Shown here: positions 37,671 through 48,287 of the stretch, one piece after another
Layout of the letters: every line of letters starts with the position of its first letter
Position numbering within the stretch: the first letter of the stretch is position 1
Assembly: GCA_016713085.1 (NCBI GenBank)
Contig: JADJPV010000001.1
Location: 248,001 to 312,000, forward strand
Source of the DNA: Chitinophagaceae bacterium
GTDB lineage: Bacteria > Bacteroidota > Bacteroidia > Chitinophagales > Chitinophagaceae
DNA length: 64,000 nt
Direction: 5' to 3'
The notes under the pieces: generated by a model
Told to the model about the DNA's origin: nothing
What the model saw: only the letters and a program-made list of their open reading frames with translations
Database searches by the model: none
Made by a program: the position numbers and the translations under genes

Positions 37671-37700
37671 AAGGGTTGCCTTTGCCGGCAACCCTTAACC
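37671..37700. terminator. Terminator after the surE operon
   Basis: AAGGGTTGCC (37671-37680) pairs with GGCAACCCTT (37687-37696) over a 6-nt loop, followed by AACCCTTTTCTTATT. It serves the surE side and perhaps also the convergent secreted-protein gene. Confidence 0.8.
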
Positions 37701-37727
37701 CTTTTCTTATTGTTGATGTCTGTAAAA

Positions 37728-38117
37728 TCAGCTCTTTACAATTGCTGATTCAGAAACAACTTTTGAGCTGTTCTTTACATTGAAAACTTCTGTTTTAGAA
37801 CCTTTCACATCACGGATTTCAAAACGAACATCAATTCCTTCGAGTTCTTTGTTGAATTGAAACTTACGTGTAATGTTTGTTCCGTAAACAATTTCTTCAT
37901 GTAACACTGTACCGTATTCATCTTTTACGATGATGATGAAACGCTGGTTGGCAGTATTATTGAGGTTCAGTTGAAATACGGGTTGGTTGTTCAACTGTCC
38001 TGCAATCTTCAATTCTGCGCCTCCAGTTGTTGTATCACCTGCTGAAGCGGTGAATCCTGTTGTTACTGCTAAAAGGGTAAATAAACCGATAGCTGCATTT
38101 TTAATTGTCTTTTTCAT
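37728..38117 (-). CDS. Uncharacterised small secreted protein
   Basis: With the start at 38117 the product is about 129 residues, with a signal peptide (MKKTIKNAAIGLFTLLAVTT, then GFTASA). The mature part, rich in beta strands (VFQLNLNNTANQRFIIIVKD, then LHEEIVYGTNITRKFQFN and VRFEIRDVKGSKTEVF), looks like a single Ig-like or T9SS-cargo-type sandwich. I cannot assign a family. The frame is open upstream to 38162, but that extension would bury the signal peptide. Confidence 0.7.
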   Translation of the reverse strand: MKKTIKNAAIGLFTLLAVTTGFTASAGDTTTGGAELKIAGQLNNQPVFQLNLNNTANQRFIIIVKDEYGTVLHEEIVYGTNITRKFQFNKELEGIDVRFEIRDVKGSKTEVFNVKNSSKVVSESAIVKS

Positions 38118-38559
38118 GTGCTTAATTTTTATTGTTTTGTATCTGAAACATAGGATATCCATAAATGATCAATTCAACGGGTGAATAAATTTTAATTCAT
38201 GGGCCTTTTATTTCCCTATGTCTCAAAAAGTTTAAAAATCTTTTTTACTGTTTCTCTTTTTCAATGTGCAAGTATCGCCTGAAGCAAGCAAGGTGGGTCA
38301 AATGACTTCCGGAGTTGTTTGAACTGCAAAAAGCAGTTATTGTTTCAATGACAACACAAATGTAAACCCATTTTTTGCAGCATTCAAACCAAGATTCGAT
38401 ACTTTTTATGGCCTTAACTTTAAAAGTGAATCACTAAAACCCCTACTGACAAAGGCTTTCAGGAAAATATTTGAATGATGCCCAACAGGCTGTTTCAGGG
38501 GAGGTTAAATCAATGTTAACGCATTAAAAAGCGATATTTATGTGCAGGATATAGATGAT
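38118..38559. other. Intergenic region upstream of lpxB
   Basis: This divergent promoter region of about 440 bp has no convincing ORF. AT-rich and C-rich stretches are present; I see no repeat or hairpin of note. Confidence 0.5.
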
Positions 38560-38567
38560 TATCTTTG
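38560..38567 (+). promoter_or_regulatory. -7 box of lpxB
   Basis: TATCTTTG matches TAnnTTTG exactly. It lies 30 bp before the ATG at 38598. The in-frame ORF start at 38565 falls inside the box and cannot be used from this promoter. Confidence 0.6.
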
Positions 38568-38597
38568 TTCCTCACAAATGATCATCCACTCTTTTTC

Positions 38598-39707
38598 ATG
38601 AATTATTATATAATAGCAGGTGAAGCAAGCGGCGATTTGCACGGAAGCAATTTAATTAAGGAACTGCACCATAAAGACTCAATGGCAAATATCCGTTGCT
38701 GGGGTGGCGATAAAATGCAGGCTGCCGGTGCAACATTGGTAAAGCATTACCGAGACCTTGCATTTATGGGTTTTGTGGAAGTACTGAAAAATATCAGCAT
38801 TATTTTTAAAAGCCTCTCGTTCTGCAAAGAAGATATTCTGCTGCATAAACCGGATGTATTAATATTAATTGATTATCCGGGCTTCAACTTACGTATTGCC
38901 AAATGGGCCAAAGAAAATAATATAAAGGTTGTTTATTACATTTCACCACAGGTATGGGCATGGAAAGAAAACAGGGTAAAGATGATGAAACAATGTATTG
39001 ATCTGATGCTGGTGATTTTACCTTTCGAAAAAGAATACTATAAAAATAAATGGAACTGGGATGTTGAATATGTGGGGCATCCACTTGTTGAAGAAGTTGA
39101 AAATTTTCAATTGAAAAATCAGCGTGACCGTTTTTCTGACAAACCGGTTATTGCCCTTTTGCCCGGCAGCCGCAAACAGGAGATCTTAAAAAAACTTCCT
39201 GTTATGCTGGAAGTAAGTAAAGAATTTCCTGCATACCAGTTTATTATTGCCAGAGCCCCCGGCCTTGATGATTCATTTTATACAGAGATGATTAAAGAAT
39301 ACAGCAATGTATCATCAGTAAGCAATGAAACATATTCTTTGTTACAGCAATCAGCAGCAGCGCTTGTAACATCGGGTACTGCAACATTAGAAACAGCATT
39401 ATTTAATGTGCCGCAGGTTGTATGCTATAAAGGCAATGAAATAAGTTACCAGATCGCCAAACGGCTGATTAACATCAAATACATTTCACTTGTTAATCTT
39501 ATTATGGATAAAGAAGTGGTAAAAGAATTGATTCAGCATGAAATGAATGCAGAGTGTGTTATCTCCGAACTAAGTAAAATACTTCCCGGTAAAGAAAAAA
39601 GTAAATTAATCCTTACTGATTACAGGCTGCTTAAAGAAAAGCTGGATAAAGGTGGGTTTGCGTCGGCAAAAGCAGCAGATGCAATTCTTCAGTTTATGAA
39701 TCGTTGA
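38598..39707 (+). CDS. lpxB: Lipid-A-disaccharide synthase
   Basis: LpxB condenses UDP-2,3-diacylglucosamine with lipid X in lipid A synthesis at the inner membrane. The GT19 features are MNYYIIAGEASGDLHGSNLI, ADVLILIDYPGFNLRIAKW-type (here PDVLILIDYPGFNLRIAK), YYISPQVWAWKENRVKMM, YVGHPLVEEV, LLPGSRKQEI and SGTATLETAL. The length (about 369 residues) is typical. I choose the ATG at 38598 because it begins the conserved sequence and lies downstream of the -7 box. The frame is intact. Confidence 0.96.
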   Translation: MNYYIIAGEASGDLHGSNLIKELHHKDSMANIRCWGGDKMQAAGATLVKHYRDLAFMGFVEVLKNISIIFKSLSFCKEDILLHKPDVLILIDYPGFNLRIAKWAKENNIKVVYYISPQVWAWKENRVKMMKQCIDLMLVILPFEKEYYKNKWNWDVEYVGHPLVEEVENFQLKNQRDRFSDKPVIALLPGSRKQEILKKLPVMLEVSKEFPAYQFIIARAPGLDDSFYTEMIKEYSNVSSVSNETYSLLQQSAAALVTSGTATLETALFNVPQVVCYKGNEISYQIAKRLINIKYISLVNLIMDKEVVKELIQHEMNAECVISELSKILPGKEKSKLILTDYRLLKEKLDKGGFASAKAADAILQFMNR

Positions 39708-39930
39708 ATAAGGACATTTAGCGGCTAATTGGCCCGAATTCAGTTGTAAATCAACAGAAAACCATGGATTATAATAATATTTAATGATTTACTTCTCAGA
39801 TTAAAATTTTATTATTTACTTTGTCTGCAATCTATATTTAATCCTCCTTTCCTCCGAAAGCCTCCGTAAGCTCCAATTCTCCGTAGAAATTCCCTGAAAC
39901 CGAATTACATACTCTTAAATCTGTTGCTCT

Positions 39931-42900
39931 ATGCGCCTTTTTATGCCTACGTACCCTGCATCTCAAAAACATTTTTTTTGCGGTCAAAAACAATTAGTCA
40001 AAAGAATTCTTACTCTGGTATTTCTGTTTGTTTTCACAAATAACATATCGGCACAAAATGCGATTGTAACAGAAAATCTGTTAACAGGTAATCCTTCTTC
40101 AGAATGGGAAATACCAGGAAAAGGTGCAGGTGATTTAACTATCCAGGGCTTTGCAACTGATATCAGTGTTAATAGGAGTCAAACAATTAATTTCAAAATA
40201 AATACAGCTGCGGCTTCTTATACAGCTAAGATTTACCGTTTAGGTTATTACCAGGGAAATGGTGCCAGGTTTATTACCAATGCAACGATTACAGCACCGC
40301 TACCCCAAGCCCAACCTGCATGCGTTACAGACCCAGTTACCGGCTTAGTAGATTGCGGCAACTGGACAACCAGTGCTCAATGGGCGGTACCCGGAACTGC
40401 TGTTTCAGGCATTTATATTCTCCGTTTACAACGTACAGATATTGTAACTACTAATTGCAGTCATATAGTTTTTATAGTTAGAGATGATGCCAGTACTTCT
40501 GATTTATACTATCAAACTTCAGATGCAACCTGGCAGGCATATAATGGATATGGAGGTTATAGCCTGTATACAGGATCAACTGCTTATCCTGGAGGCCGTG
40601 CAGTTAAGGTAAGTTACAACCGTCCTATTACAACACGTGGCGGTGGTGGAGGAAGTTCACAGGAAAACTTTGTTTTTAACGCTGAATACCCTATGGTTCG
40701 CTGGTTGGAAAGAAATGGGTATGATGTAAGTTATACAACCAATATTGATGCAGACAGAAATGGTTCTTTAATTACAAATCACAAAGTATTCTTATCGGTA
40801 GGTCATGATGAATACTGGAGTGCTGCCCAACGCACCAATGTTGAAAATGCAAGAAATGCAGGTATCCATCTTGCTTTTTTCAGCGGCAATGAAGTTTACT
40901 GGAAAACCAGGTATGAAAACAGCGTTGATGGAAATAACACACCTTATAAAACCCTTGTTTGTTATAAAGAAGGTGTTGGTACAATGGGTGCAAATGTTTG
41001 TACCGGCAAATGCGATCCTTTGCCAACTATCTGGACAGGTTTATGGCGTGATGGTGGAACTTTTTCACCTGTTAATGATGGAAACAAACCGGAGAATACT
41101 CTTACAGGTCAAATCAGTGAAGTTGCAGCAACAGCCAATATGATTGTACCTGATACATATAAAAATTTACGCTTCTGGAGAAACACCTCCGTTGCTTCTT
41201 TAGCATCGGGCCAAAAACAATCCTGCCTTTTGGTACACTGGGATATGAATTTGATTATGAGAACTATGGAGACAATTATCCAAGCGGACGAATCACTATG
41301 TCCAGTACTATATTTCAGGGCAGAACACACAAACTCTCATTGTATAAACATATTAACGGTGCAAACTCAGCATGGGTGTTTGGTGCAGGTACAATACAAT
41401 GGAGTTGGGGTTTAGATGATCAACATGACCAGGGCGATCAGCCTGAAAGTGCAGATATGCAGCAGGCAACTGTAAACCTTTTTGCAGATATGTCTGTTCA
41501 ACCCGGTACGCTTCAATTGGGATTAGTTCCCGCTACAGCATCAACTGATGTAACAGCACCCAGTTCAGCCATTGTATCACCTGTAACCGGCGCAAATGCA
41601 ATTGTTGGGTCTACTGTTACAATCACCGGAACAGCCACTGATGCAAATGCAGTTGCAGGAGTTGAGATATCAATTGATGGAGGAACAACATGGCATGTTG
41701 CTGAAGGAACAACCAGTTGGGCATACACATTCATGGCTCCCGCAACTGCAGGTGCCATTACAATCAAGTGCAGAGGGTACGATGATAGTGGAAATATGCA
41801 GGCAACTGCTGTATCAGGCCCAAGTGTAATAACATTAAATGTCATTGCAAGACCATCTCCGGATAATGGCTTTGGAGGTCCGATTCTTGTTGTTTCAAAA
41901 ACAACCAATCCTTTCAGTAAATATGCAGCAGAAATTTTAAGAGCTGAAGGCTTGAACGAATTTGATGTATCAGATATTTCTCTTGTAACACCAGCACTGT
42001 TGAATAATTATGATGTAGTTGTTTTGGGTGAAATGACAATCAGCGCAGGTGATGTAACCAACTTAACAAACTGGGTAAATGCCGGCGGAACATTGATTGC
42101 ATTTAAGCCGGATGCACAATTAGCTACGCTTATGGGTATTACACCGGTAGTTGGTTCTCTCAGCGATCGATATATTTTGATCAGCAATACCGGAGCCGGA
42201 GTTGGTATCGTTAACCAGACTATTCAATATCACGGATCATCTGATTTTTATTCTTTAAATGGAGCTACTTCTTTAGCAACCTTATATTCAGCGGCAGCAA
42301 CTGCTACAATTTATTCTGCCATCACAACCAAATCAGTAGGAAGTAATGGTGGGCAGGCAATTGCATTCTCGTTTGATCTTGCTAAATCAATTATATATAC
42401 CCGACAGGGAAACCCCGCCTGGGAAGGTCAAAACCGTGATGGTTTGGGAGGCCCCGGAGGACAAATCAGGCCAAATGATCTTTTCTTTGGCAATTTCGCC
42501 AGTGATCCACAGCCTGATTGGATAGACTTTAATAAAGTTGCCATACCACAGGCTGACGAACAGCAGCGATTACTTGCCAATATTATCATTCAAAATAACC
42601 TTCACCGGAAACCATTGCCACGCTTCTGGTATTTACCAAGCGGGCATAAAGCAGCTGTTGTATTAACATCAGACGGGCATGCAAATGGCGGTGCATTTAA
42701 ACGTTACAGTACATACATTACAAACTCGGGCACAAAAAACAATCTGACAGATATTGCTGACTGGAAGGCAATCAGAGGTACTGTTTATCTGTATCCAAAT
42801 GCTCCATTCACCAATCCACAGGCTAAGACTTTGCAAGACTTAGGTTTTGAACTTTCATTAGGGTTTAATAATGGCTGTAATAATTTCACTCCCGTTTCGT

Positions 42901-44980
42901 TGGAAACTGACTTAACAACACAACTGGGATTAATGACCGCAGCCTATCCATCTTTGTTCCCAAGCCCAACATTAAGAACCGAATGCGCCATTTGGTCTGA
43001 TTGGGCAACAATGGCGAAAAAAGAAGCTGCAAAAGGAGTTCATCTCGATTTGAATTATAATTACATGCCAGATACATGGATTCAGGACAGGCCCGGTATG
43101 TTAACAGGATCAGGTTTGCCCATGCGATTTGCTGATACTGATGGCACAATGATTGATACCTATCAGATGCCAATCCAGATTTCTGAAGACGCTGGTCAAA
43201 CAGTTTCAACCAATATTGAAGCATTACTTAATAAGGCAATTGGAGCAGAAGGCTTTTATGGAACATTTGCTGTAAATATGCTGGCAGATTTTGAAGCCTC
43301 AGCTGGCGCTGATATAATTATTGCTGCAGCTCAGGCAAGAAATATTCCCGTTATTTCTGCCAGCCAAATGCTTACATGGTTAGATGGAAGGAATAACTCT
43401 TCCTTCACTAATCTGGTATGGAACAGTAATACCTTAACATTTGTTATCAATACAAATGCATCTGCAAGAAATATTAAAGCAATGCTGCCTGCACTCGCTG
43501 CAGTAGGGCTAAGGCTGAAATCTGTTTCAAAAAATGGAACACCGTTAGCTTATCGCTTTGAAACAATCAAAGGAATTGAATATGCATTTTTGATGCTTCA
43601 AACGGAAACTTTACTGCAGTATATGAAGCATTTACCTGCTCAACACCAACAGCAACAATAACAGCCTCCACACCGACAGTTTGTAATGGCAACGGTGCAG
43701 TTTCGTTACAGCTTTCATCTGCTATAGGCACAGGGCCTTACAGTGTTGTTGTTAACGGCGTAACCTATAACGATGTATTACCCGGTGTACCTTTCAAAAC
43801 TGTAAGACCAAACGAAGTAAGTATATGGGATAACAGTGTTGTTGGTGCCGGATCTGAAAATATATATACCCCTTCGATTGAGTTGGGAGTAAAATTCCGT
43901 TCTTCTGCAGCAGGATATATTGCCGGCATCCGTTTTTATAAATTACTTTCCAATGAAGGTCCGCATACCGGCAGCCTCTGGAATTCTTCAGGTACATTGT
44001 TGGGAACCGTAACATTTACCGGTGAAACAGAAAGCGGATGGCAGTATGCCAAATTCACCAACCCTATTTTCATTGCAGCAAACACTACCTATATAGCATC
44101 TTATTTTGCACCTCACGGACAGTATAGCGCAACACCGGCAGCATTTCAGTCTGCAGGTATAACCAATGGTCCGCTAACACTTTTGCAGGATGGAGTGGAT
44201 GGACCGAACGGGGTATTTAAATATGGTGCAGGTGCTGTGTTCCCTGATGATTCTTATAATAGTGCCAACTACTGGGTTGATGTTGTTTATGTACCAAATA
44301 TCGCTACAGCACAAACAATTGATTATACATTAAGCAGTATTAATGATCTTAATAACTGTTCTAATGCGGGCCCATCAATCAGCACTGCGTCTGTTACTGT
44401 TAACCCGATACCTTGCAGTGTTTTACCTGTTGAACTGCTTGATTTTTCTGCATCTGTCATTAACAGAAAAACAATCCTGAACTGGACGACTGTAACAGAA
44501 ATAAATAATGCCGGTTTTGAAGTTGAGCGAAGCACAAATGGCATTTCATGGAAAACACTTGGTTTCGTAAAAGGTGCAGGAACGACTTATATGAAACAAC
44601 AATACCAGTTTACGGATGGCTCCGTATTGAACGGCAAGTATCTGTACAGGTTAAAGCAGATTGATCTTGATAATAAGATTAAATATTCAAAAGTATTGTC
44701 AGTAACCCTAAGCGGAAACCTGACCTTTGAACTTGGACAGAATTATCCAAACCCAAGTCATGGAGAAGCAATCATATCTTACAGCATACCTGAAAGAACC
44801 AATGTATTCATTGCTTTATACGATCTGTATGGAAGAACAGTACAGGTATTAACAAACAAGGTGAACAGCGCAGGCACTTATACAATTAATGTCAATACAG
44901 AAAACCTTCCAAAAGGTGAATACTTCTACCGTATGCAGGCGGGCACATTCAGTTCAGTTAAAAAACTGGTTGTTCAATAA
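39931..44980 (+). CDS. Giant multidomain T9SS-sorted protein (dimethylformamidase-like, deacetylase-like and DUF4082 domains; two frameshifts)
   Basis: Rejoining three pieces gives one secreted protein of about 1680 residues. The order is: a signal peptide; an N,N-dimethylformamidase beta-subunit-like domain (FLSVGHDEYWSAAQRTNVEN, LAFFSGNEVYWKTRYE); an Ig-like segment (VTITGTATDANAVAGVEISI); a domain like ThuA or glutamine amidotransferase (PILVVSKTTNPFSKYAAEIL); a polysaccharide deacetylase-like region (GHKAAVVLTSDGHANGG); DUF4082 (VSIWDNSVVGAGSENIYTPS); and a type A sorting domain (LGQNYPNPSHGEAIISYSIP). The breaks are at about 41219 (A5 needing A6, restoring GQKTILPFGTLGYEFDYENY) and 43604 (T5 needing T6, restoring FDASNGNFTAVYEAF). 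The function is unknown; polysaccharide or peptidoglycan modification is plausible. Confidence 0.82.
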
Positions 44981-44997
44981 AATAATCTTTCTTCAAA

Positions 44998-45033
44998 AAA
45001 AGGCTGCCGGTAGTACCGGCAGCCCTTTTTTGT
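44998..45033 (+). terminator. Terminator after the giant T9SS gene
   Basis: AAGGCTGCCGG-TAGTA-CCGGCAGCC is followed by CTTTTTTGT. It has a strong GC stem and a T-run, and lies 17 bp after the stop. Confidence 0.92.
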
Positions 45034-45109
45034 ATCATTTAATCAGCAAATAATTACTGTATTACGGTAATGAATTCCGCTGCAACACTGTTTGATACTT
45101 ATTGAAAAA

Positions 45110-45286
45110 TCATTTCAGCAAAGGAAGTACAACCAACCGTACAAGAATTACGATCAACGCAAATAAAAACAGCAGAATTGAAATGCGGTTAATTCCATGC
45201 ATATATTTCATCCACTGTGTTTTTTCCTGGTTTGGGTCAGGCTTTTTGATATATAAATATTCAGCTATCTGGCGCAGAATTCCCAT
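45110..45286 (-). CDS. DUF6728-like small membrane protein (58 residues)
   Basis: On the minus strand, from ATG 45286, the product reads MGILRQIAEYLYIKKPDPNQ, EKTQWMKYMHGINRISILLF, then LFALIVILVRLVVLPLLK. The polar N-terminal helix with KKPDPN, the MHGINRIS motif and one C-terminal transmembrane helix match the short DUF6728-type proteins of Bacteroidota. Its role is unknown. It lies between the terminator of the giant gene and the regulated fasciclin promoter. The plus-strand ORF covering it is a shadow. Confidence 0.75.
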   Translation of the reverse strand: MGILRQIAEYLYIKKPDPNQEKTQWMKYMHGINRISILLFLFALIVILVRLVVLPLLK

Positions 45287-45331
45287 AGTAGTTTATTGAT
45301 ATAACGTGCAAGATTAAGAAATGTTCGGCTA

Positions 45332-45349
45332 TTATGATTTCGATCATAA
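45332..45349 (+). promoter_or_regulatory. Crp/Fnr-type box 1, fasciclin gene promoter
   Basis: TTATGA-TTTCGA-TCATAA lies within the perfect palindrome ATTATGAT-TTCG-ATCATAAT (45331-45350). Its centre (45340.5) is exactly 33 bp before the centre of the -7 box TACTTTCG (45370-45377). This puts it at about -40.5, the class II activation position. Confidence 0.8.
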
Positions 45350-45369
45350 TTTTCTGACGGCACCATTTT

Positions 45370-45377
45370 TACTTTCG
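45370..45377 (+). promoter_or_regulatory. -7 box of the fasciclin gene
   Basis: TACTTTCG is one mismatch from TAnnTTTG, 42 bp before the ATG at 45419. Confidence 0.55.
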
Positions 45378-45418
45378 GTGTCGATAAAAACCATTCTTCA
45401 ACAATAAACTGAAACTAT

Positions 45419-45972
45419 ATGAAGTATTTCACTCTAATCGTTGCTGCTTTTTTTGCTTTATCTGCCTGCAATAATGCAGCTGATCAATCGGGAGGCACAA
45501 GTGCTGCCGCTGAGCAATCAACAGGTGCAGGACAATCTGCTGTTCAGGACGATGAATCAGAAAAGATGTTGTCAAAATTGCCGTGGGCAGTAAAGACCAC
45601 AGCACACTGGTAGCGGCCTTACAAGCAGCCTCTTACGTTGATGCACTCAGTAATGCCGGCCCCTTTACTGTTTTTGCACCAACCAATGCTGCGTTCGATA
45701 AATTGCCAAAAGGCACAGTGGAAGACCTGCTCAAGCCAGAGAATAAGGATAAACTCCGTGCAATTCTTGAATACCATGTTTATGTTGGCGTATTAAAAGA
45801 TGCATTGCTTGGCGATGGCATGACTTACGGTATGGCAAGTGGTGAAAATGTAACCATTGGAAATAAAGACGGGAAGATAACTGTGAATGGTGCAAATGTG
45901 ATTGCCTCAATCCCGGCTACAAACGGCATCATTCATGTTGTTGATGCAGTATTGTTAGCTCCTGCGAAATAA
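45419..45972 (+). CDS. Fasciclin (FAS1) domain lipoprotein (frameshifted)
   Basis: The N-terminus MKYFTLIVAAFFALSAC is a lipoprotein signal (lipobox LSAC), followed by an Ala/Gly/Ser/Gln-rich linker. The single FAS1 domain shows STLVAALQAASYVDALSNAG, PFTVFAPTNAAFDKLP, LRAILEYHVYVG and NGIIHVVDAVLL. The frame breaks at about 45563: adding one A to GAAAAG gives SEKDVVKIAVGSKDHSTLV. A Crp/Fnr-type palindrome matching those of the nos promoter lies upstream, so this gene probably belongs to the same regulon. FAS1 proteins mediate adhesion or bind small ligands; the role here is unknown. Confidence 0.9.
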
Positions 45973-45989
45973 CTTTAACCCATATAAAT

Positions 45990-46019
45990 AAAAAAGGCAT
46001 CTGTACAGATGCCTTTTTT
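45990..46019. terminator. Bidirectional terminator between the fasciclin and globin genes
   Basis: AAAAAAGGCATCTG / CAGATGCCTTTTTT is a perfect 30-bp palindrome with A and T tails. It serves the fasciclin gene and the leftward nos block. Confidence 0.95.
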
Positions 46020-46036
46020 ATTTATTGCTGCATTCA

Positions 46037-46432
46037 TCAGTAAATAGATTCATCTGCCGGCAACTGAGCAATATTAATCTGCATAACCGTAGCAATAGAT
46101 AAGGCTCTTTGCTTAGCCTGCTCAGCATGTTCGCCTTCAAACAATTCATCAACCGTTTCATTGAATAATTGTATCCACCTGTTAAAATGCTCCTTTTTCA
46201 TGGGAGATTTTTGATGAAGGCTGATGTGATGTTTCATTGGGTTGCCTGAATAGCTGCCCACATGAAAGATAATATTCTCCCAGAAATTATACATTACCGG
46301 CAAATGTTTTTCCCAATCAACATGCACTGTTTTGCTGAAGAAGTAGCCAATTGTTTCATCCGGTTTTACTTTATCATAAAACGTATTCACCAGGTTGATG
46401 ATATCATCCCTGTTTTCAATATCTTTTTTCAT
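46037..46432 (-). CDS. Group III truncated haemoglobin
   Basis: The 131-residue protein belongs to the 2-on-2 globins: MKKDIENRDDIINLVNTFYD at the start, YFFSKTVHVDWEKHLPVMYN and FWENIIFHVGSYSGNPMKHH (proximal His region), then FNRWIQLFNETVDELF and ALSIATVMQINIA. Such globins are implicated in NO or oxygen chemistry. It is the last gene of the leftward nos block, separated from the cupin gene by a few bases and followed by a terminator. A role in removing or binding NO beside N2O reduction is plausible. Confidence 0.9.
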   Translation of the reverse strand: MKKDIENRDDIINLVNTFYDKVKPDETIGYFFSKTVHVDWEKHLPVMYNFWENIIFHVGSYSGNPMKHHISLHQKSPMKKEHFNRWIQLFNETVDELFEGEHAEQAKQRALSIATVMQINIAQLPADESIY

Positions 46433-46438
46433 ACTATT

Positions 46439-46729
46439 TTATTTAACAATCAACATACTGAAATCAGTCACTGCTTTTAATGAGTGCTCCTGTTTTGCTT
46501 TAAACGAAAACAGATCCCCTTTTTTTAAGTGCGAAAGCACTCCTTCTAAAATAAACTCTGCTTCTCCTTTCTGAACAATACAGAATGCGTCTGTTTTAGA
46601 CGCATGTGGTTTCAGCTCATCTCCTTCAGGCAGGTTGAGCAACATAACATGAAAACGCTCATCCTTGTAAAGAGCAGCTTTTCCAATCTTATCAAAATGA
46701 AACTGATCATTGATATTACCTGTTAGCAT
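46439..46729 (-). CDS. Small cupin protein
   Basis: The 96-residue single-domain cupin shows LPEGDELKPHASKTDAFCIV and KGEAEFILEGVLSHLKKGDL, then FSFKAKQEHSLKAVTDFSML. The first motif keeps one His (PHAS) and a later His (QEHSL), so metal binding is possible. It lies between nosY (14 bp) and the globin gene (6 bp), all on the minus strand, indicating one transcript. The ligand is unknown. Confidence 0.85.
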   Translation of the reverse strand: MLTGNINDQFHFDKIGKAALYKDERFHVMLLNLPEGDELKPHASKTDAFCIVQKGEAEFILEGVLSHLKKGDLFSFKAKQEHSLKAVTDFSMLIVK

Positions 46730-46742
46730 AAAATAATGGGTT

Positions 46743-47508
46743 TTATAAATCTTTACGCTGAAATTTTTTCATCGAGAGCCATAAAGGTATGACTGCCCAC
46801 ATGAATAACAGCAATGCTGATAATAAAACTCCTGTACTGCTTCCAAAAAAATCTTTGAACACTGCTCCTGTATATCCCATTAAAGCCGATATATCAAGTT
46901 TTAATAAAATCAATATTCTTGAAAGATCCACAGGGTTCAGCATACTTAATGCAATCATGGGTTTTTCCATTGGATAGTCACTGAACTGGAAGAGCAGTAA
47001 CAATACAATCGCATCATAGATTAATGTAAAAAAGAACCACAATAAAATAGAAACACCAATGCCTTTTGCTTTATCTCTTGTGTTTACTGAAGCAAGTAAT
47101 GCAATACCTGTAAAGATGATGGTTTGAAATAATCCCGAAAGAATTAATATCCATCCCGTTGAAGTACCATCATACAACAAAACAGGAATCCCCACTCCCA
47201 CCAGGAATGCCAATGATAAGGACAGAGAAAGACCTGTATAGATACTCAGCCAGAGTGTTTTCCGTTTTAATGGCTGTGCTACCAGTAACTCTATAAACTC
47301 AGAGGAGTTGTAAACATAAATCGTTGAAAAAATAATGCTCACCAATGGTATAAAAATCAAAACCAGGTTCATTAAACTCATAATCCCCTTTGTTGCATTT
47401 TCATCCATACTGAAAATGCCCAGCGACATCGCCAAAGAAGAAAGTATAAACAAGGACGATCTTGTTCTTAACCAGATCCAGCACTACATATTTAATAATG
47501 GTACGCAT
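46743..47508 (-). CDS. nosY: NosY-type ABC transporter permease (frameshifted)
   Basis: This is the membrane subunit of the NosDFY complex needed to mature the CuZ centre of N2O reductase. Six hydrophobic segments can be seen, including LVLIFIPLVSIIFSTIYVYN and the conserved NSSEFIELLVAQPLKRKTLW. The start at 47508 reads MRTIIKYVVLDLVKNKIVL. The frame then breaks near 47483, where GTCCTTGTT appears to lack one T; adding it gives IVLLFILSSLAMSLGIFSMD. It is followed by the cupin and globin genes and preceded by nosF. Confidence 0.88.
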
Positions 47509-47551
47509 AATTATCATTTCATGTGTTTCATTTCTGTTTCCTTTATTTGCT

Positions 47552-48253
47552 TCATTTCATGATTTGAGCAATTGCTTTTGCCAGTTTTGTTTCACCTGTA
47601 TCTTCCTGTAATTGCAAAAGTGTTTTATGAAACTGCAGTTTGCCTTCCTGCATATAAATAATTTCCCTCACCACATCATCCAGCTCACTCAGTACATGCG
47701 AGGTGATAAGAATCAGTTTCCCTTTTTCTTTTTCCTGTACAATTTTCTGTTTCAGAATTTCTGAAGCAACAGGATCAAGCCCTGCTGTGGGTTCATCAAG
47801 TATCAATACATCAGGATTAAACAAAAAGGCAAGTGAGGCACTTACTTTCTGGCGTGTACCGCCACTGAGGGTACGCATCTTCTTACTCATGATTTCATTC
47901 AAACCAAATGCAGCAATCAGTTCTTCATCAATTACAGTAGTTGATGATTTGCGGATATCCTTCATCATTGCAAACACCTGCGCAATACTCATATTTTCTG
48001 GATACCTCCCTATCTGGGGCATATAACCAATCCGCTTACGGTAATTCCAGTCGTGCAGAATATTATGCTGATCAAATGTGATAAAACCGCTATCCGGAAC
48101 CACCATTCCGAGTATAGACTTAATAAGCGTTGTTTTTCCGCTGCCATTTGGACCAATCAGTGCAATGGTTTGACCCTTTGCACAATTCACACTTACATTA
48201 TCCAGTGCTTTTAACCTGCCGAATGTTTTTGTAACGTTACTGGCAATGATCAT
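47552..48253 (-). CDS. nosF: NosF-type ABC transporter ATPase
   Basis: This cytoplasmic nucleotide-binding subunit powers NosDFY. Walker A is GPNGSGKTTLIKS, the Q-loop context is YMPQIGRYP, the signature is LSGGTRQKVSAS, Walker B is VLILDEPTAGLDP, and the switch His is in ITSHVLSEL. At 233 residues it has the length of a single ATPase domain. It lies between nosD (34 bp) and nosY on the minus strand. The frame is intact. Confidence 0.95.
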   Translation of the reverse strand: MIIASNVTKTFGRLKALDNVSVNCAKGQTIALIGPNGSGKTTLIKSILGMVVPDSGFITFDQHNILHDWNYRKRIGYMPQIGRYPENMSIAQVFAMMKDIRKSSTTVIDEELIAAFGLNEIMSKKMRTLSGGTRQKVSASLAFLFNPDVLILDEPTAGLDPVASEILKQKIVQEKEKGKLILITSHVLSELDDVVREIIYMQEGKLQFHKTLLQLQEDTGETKLAKAIAQIMK

Positions 48254-48287
48254 TCTTCAGAGTTTAAGAGGTTTCATTAAGGGCTGA

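Noticed and set aside
45102..45299. 65-codon plus-strand ORF downstream of the giant T9SS gene
   Set aside because: It is the shadow of a minus-strand 58-residue DUF6728-like membrane protein whose sequence makes clear biological sense.
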